This document shows, in pieces, positions 48,164 through 49,154 of a stretch of 49,154 nt of DNA. The notes below the pieces were generated by a model. That model was not told the origin of the DNA. It did no database searches and saw only the letters and a list, made by a program, of their open reading frames with translations. The stretch spans positions 1 to 49,154 of the forward strand of contig CAZEVY010000030.1 in NCBI GenBank assembly GCA_964515555.1, given 5' to 3'. This DNA comes from CAZEVY01 sp964515555 (GTDB taxonomy: Bacteria; Acidobacteriota; Terriglobia; Bryobacterales; Bryobacteraceae). A program made the position numbers and the translations under genes. Each line of letters begins with the position of its first letter. Position 1 is the stretch's first letter.

Positions 48164-48215
48164 ATTATACATGATACCTCCCGTTACGCTGTGAAACAAT
48201 GTCGATATATATCGA
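48164..48215. promoter_or_regulatory. Promoter region between the peptidase and zinc-ribbon genes
   Basis: Minus-strand TATAAT (48169-48164) would start the peptidase message about 32 nt before its start codon. A 14-bp palindrome TCGATATATATCGA (48202-48215) lies upstream of it in the most AT-rich stretch of the 174-bp gap 48126-48299 and could be an operator. A diverged family 2 repeat (GCGGCCGTAACGGAGCGGAT, 48276-48295) precedes the zinc-ribbon gene. Confidence 0.4.
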
Positions 48216-48299
48216 TTAAACATGGCGTCGCAATTGTTGCGGATGACCGCTGGCTGACGCGGCTCCGCAGTTCCGCGGCCGTAACGGAGCGGATGCGAA

Positions 48300-48902
48300 A
48301 TGTCCTCTGACGCCGTGTCTAGCGTGGAGTGCGAGGGCGGCGAGCATCCGCCAGCACTTGACGGCTCGATTGTACCTGTACCGGCGGGGGCAAACTGCCG
48401 ATGGAGGGGGGTGAACTGTCCGAACTGCGGCGGCGTCATGCGCCTGGACGACGGCAAGGACGTCTTCGCCTGCGACTACTGCGGCCACCTGCACTTTCCC
48501 GGGGAGAACGCCGACGGCGTGCGGGTGCTCGGCACGCCGGCCGGGTTTTCCTGTCCGGTCTGCCGGGCGGCGCTGGTCGACGCCTCGGTGGAGCGCGAGC
48601 GTATCCGGTACTGCGAGCGCTGCCGCGGCATGCTGATCGGGGTCGACGACTTTGTGATTCTGGTCGAGAAGCTGCGAAGCGGTTCGCCGGCGCGTCCCGG
48701 GCGGCGGGTCGACGCCCGCGAGCTGGCGCGGCCGCTCGACTGTCCCCGTTGCGGCCGGCGTATGGACACGCACCCGTACGCGGGCGGAGGGAACATCGTT
48801 ATCGATAACTGTCCGCCGTGCGGCCTGAACTGGCTGGATCACGCCGAGCTATCGACCGTAGCGGGAACCCTACACCCGCCTTCACTGACAACTAGCCTGT
48901 GA
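48300..48902 (+). CDS. Zinc-ribbon protein with three CxxC-pair fingers
   Basis: A 200-residue protein with six CxxC pairs: CPNC and CDYC (first ribbon), CPVC and CERC (second), CPRC and CPPC (third). The last two resemble transcription-factor zinc-finger (zf-TFIIB) ribbons: RYCERCRGMLIGVDDFVILVE and NCPPCGLNWLDHAELSTV. No catalytic domain or membrane segment is seen. A role in nucleic-acid or protein binding is inferred only. The N-terminal ~40 residues before VNCPNCGGVMRLDDG are of low quality; a GTG just before that point may be the real start. The C-terminus after HAELSTVAGT may come from the adjacent insertion sequence, so the gene may be truncated. Confidence 0.7.
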   Translation: MSSDAVSSVECEGGEHPPALDGSIVPVPAGANCRWRGVNCPNCGGVMRLDDGKDVFACDYCGHLHFPGENADGVRVLGTPAGFSCPVCRAALVDASVERERIRYCERCRGMLIGVDDFVILVEKLRSGSPARPGRRVDARELARPLDCPRCGRRMDTHPYAGGGNIVIDNCPPCGLNWLDHAELSTVAGTLHPPSLTTSL

Positions 48903-49154
48903 CTTCTCTCCCGGCCTGGAGTGGAAGGCCTTCTAAGCAAGCGGCTTTCGGCAGTAGTTTGTAGCCGAGTTGCTCGGCCTTCGCGGTTAGAGCTTTGATT
49001 CGGATCTGCTGGTAGCGCTGCTCGAACGCGTCGGCGCCTTCGTCGACATACTGCTGCCCCCACCGCAGCAAACGGGAGATCAGCGTCGCCAGCTTCCTCG
49101 CGGTGGCGAATACGGCGACGTCGGCGCCGATGCGCCGGGCGATGCTACGGTAGT
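48892..49154 (-). mobile_element. IS110-family transposase, C-terminal part (runs off window)
   Basis: The minus strand reads from the right edge without a stop to TAG at 48894-48892: YRSIARRIGADVAVFATARK, then a short hydrophobic helix (LATLISRLLRWG), then YVDEGADAFEQRYQQIR and ALTAKAEQLGYKL. This matches the C-terminal tail of IS110/IS116/IS902 transposases, where VA-ARKL and Y-D-G...E-RY are conserved. Only about 87 residues are present; the catalytic domains lie outside the window. Its stop overlaps the last codons of the zinc-ribbon gene (48902), so the element's end is probably inside that gene's 3' end. Confidence 0.82.

Overview
The window looks like chromosomal DNA of a high-GC Acidobacteriota, most likely the Solibacter/Bryobacter group. 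The evidence is the protein content: a secreted protein with two Solibacter-type C-terminal modules (TIGR03437-like), an acidobacterial VWFA-related protein (TIGR03436-like), a Ser/Thr kinase fused to a TolB/WD40-like propeller, a DUF1501/DUF1549-DUF1553 pair, several Tat-signal oxidoreductases and hydrolases, and an RNase P RNA. No phage, CRISPR array, tRNA or rRNA gene was seen. One IS110-type transposase runs off the right edge.

Layout. 1-3384 (-): DUF1549/DUF1553 gene followed by a DUF1501 gene cut by the left edge. 3423-5786 (+): polytopic spermidine-synthase-like protein, followed by a tandem palindromic repeat and a strong terminator. 6053-11275 (-): five tightly packed genes behind one good promoter (receiver protein, UlaG-like hydrolase, PLP decarboxylase, Gfo/Idh oxidoreductase, sugar-isomerase-like TIM barrel). 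11377-13399 (-): VWFA protein and rhomboid protease. 13442-17332 (+): putative zincin, then a translationally coupled trio of GT2 glycosyltransferase, ICMT-like methyltransferase and CehA-like metallohydrolase. 17340-20112 (-): M20 amidohydrolase and sulfatase. 20173-22659 (+): the TIGR03437-like protein. 22688-25117 (-): M20 peptidase and MFS transporter. 25144-30372 (+): fabZ, lpxA, kinase, acyl-CoA dehydrogenase. 30425-30795 (-): rnpB. 30843-32180 (-): two paralogous glycine-zipper envelope proteins, divergent from a 1015-residue OmpA/barrel/PKD/Ig protein (32481-35528). 35647-36631 (+): thioredoxin-fold protein and a lone nuoI. 36663-39720 (-): cca and sppA. 39765-46448 (+): APC permease with a cytosolic tail, an amidase with a 58-residue GatC-like partner, a Tat-signal oxidoreductase and a PhoD-like phosphatase. 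46455-48902: membrane HExxH peptidase (-) and zinc-ribbon protein (+).

Three non-coding themes stand out. (1) Two families of short palindromic repeats. One, of about 67 bp, occurs as an 82-bp tandem pair behind a gene and again in frame inside the decarboxylase gene. The other, of 32 bp, has four good copies, one of them covering the start of the DUF1501 gene. (2) Many genes have a recognisable -10 hexamer only 6-12 nt before the start codon, so leaderless or near-leaderless transcripts are probably common. (3) At least two divergent gene pairs share a nearly symmetric -10 element that reads as a promoter in both directions, with predicted start sites 18 bp apart.

No large defence or secretion system was found. 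The most novel signals are the coding-region repeat insertion, the shared bidirectional promoters (one with a UUCG hairpin at the predicted mRNA 5' end), the five-gene operon of unknown pathway and the envelope cluster at 30.8-35.5 kb.
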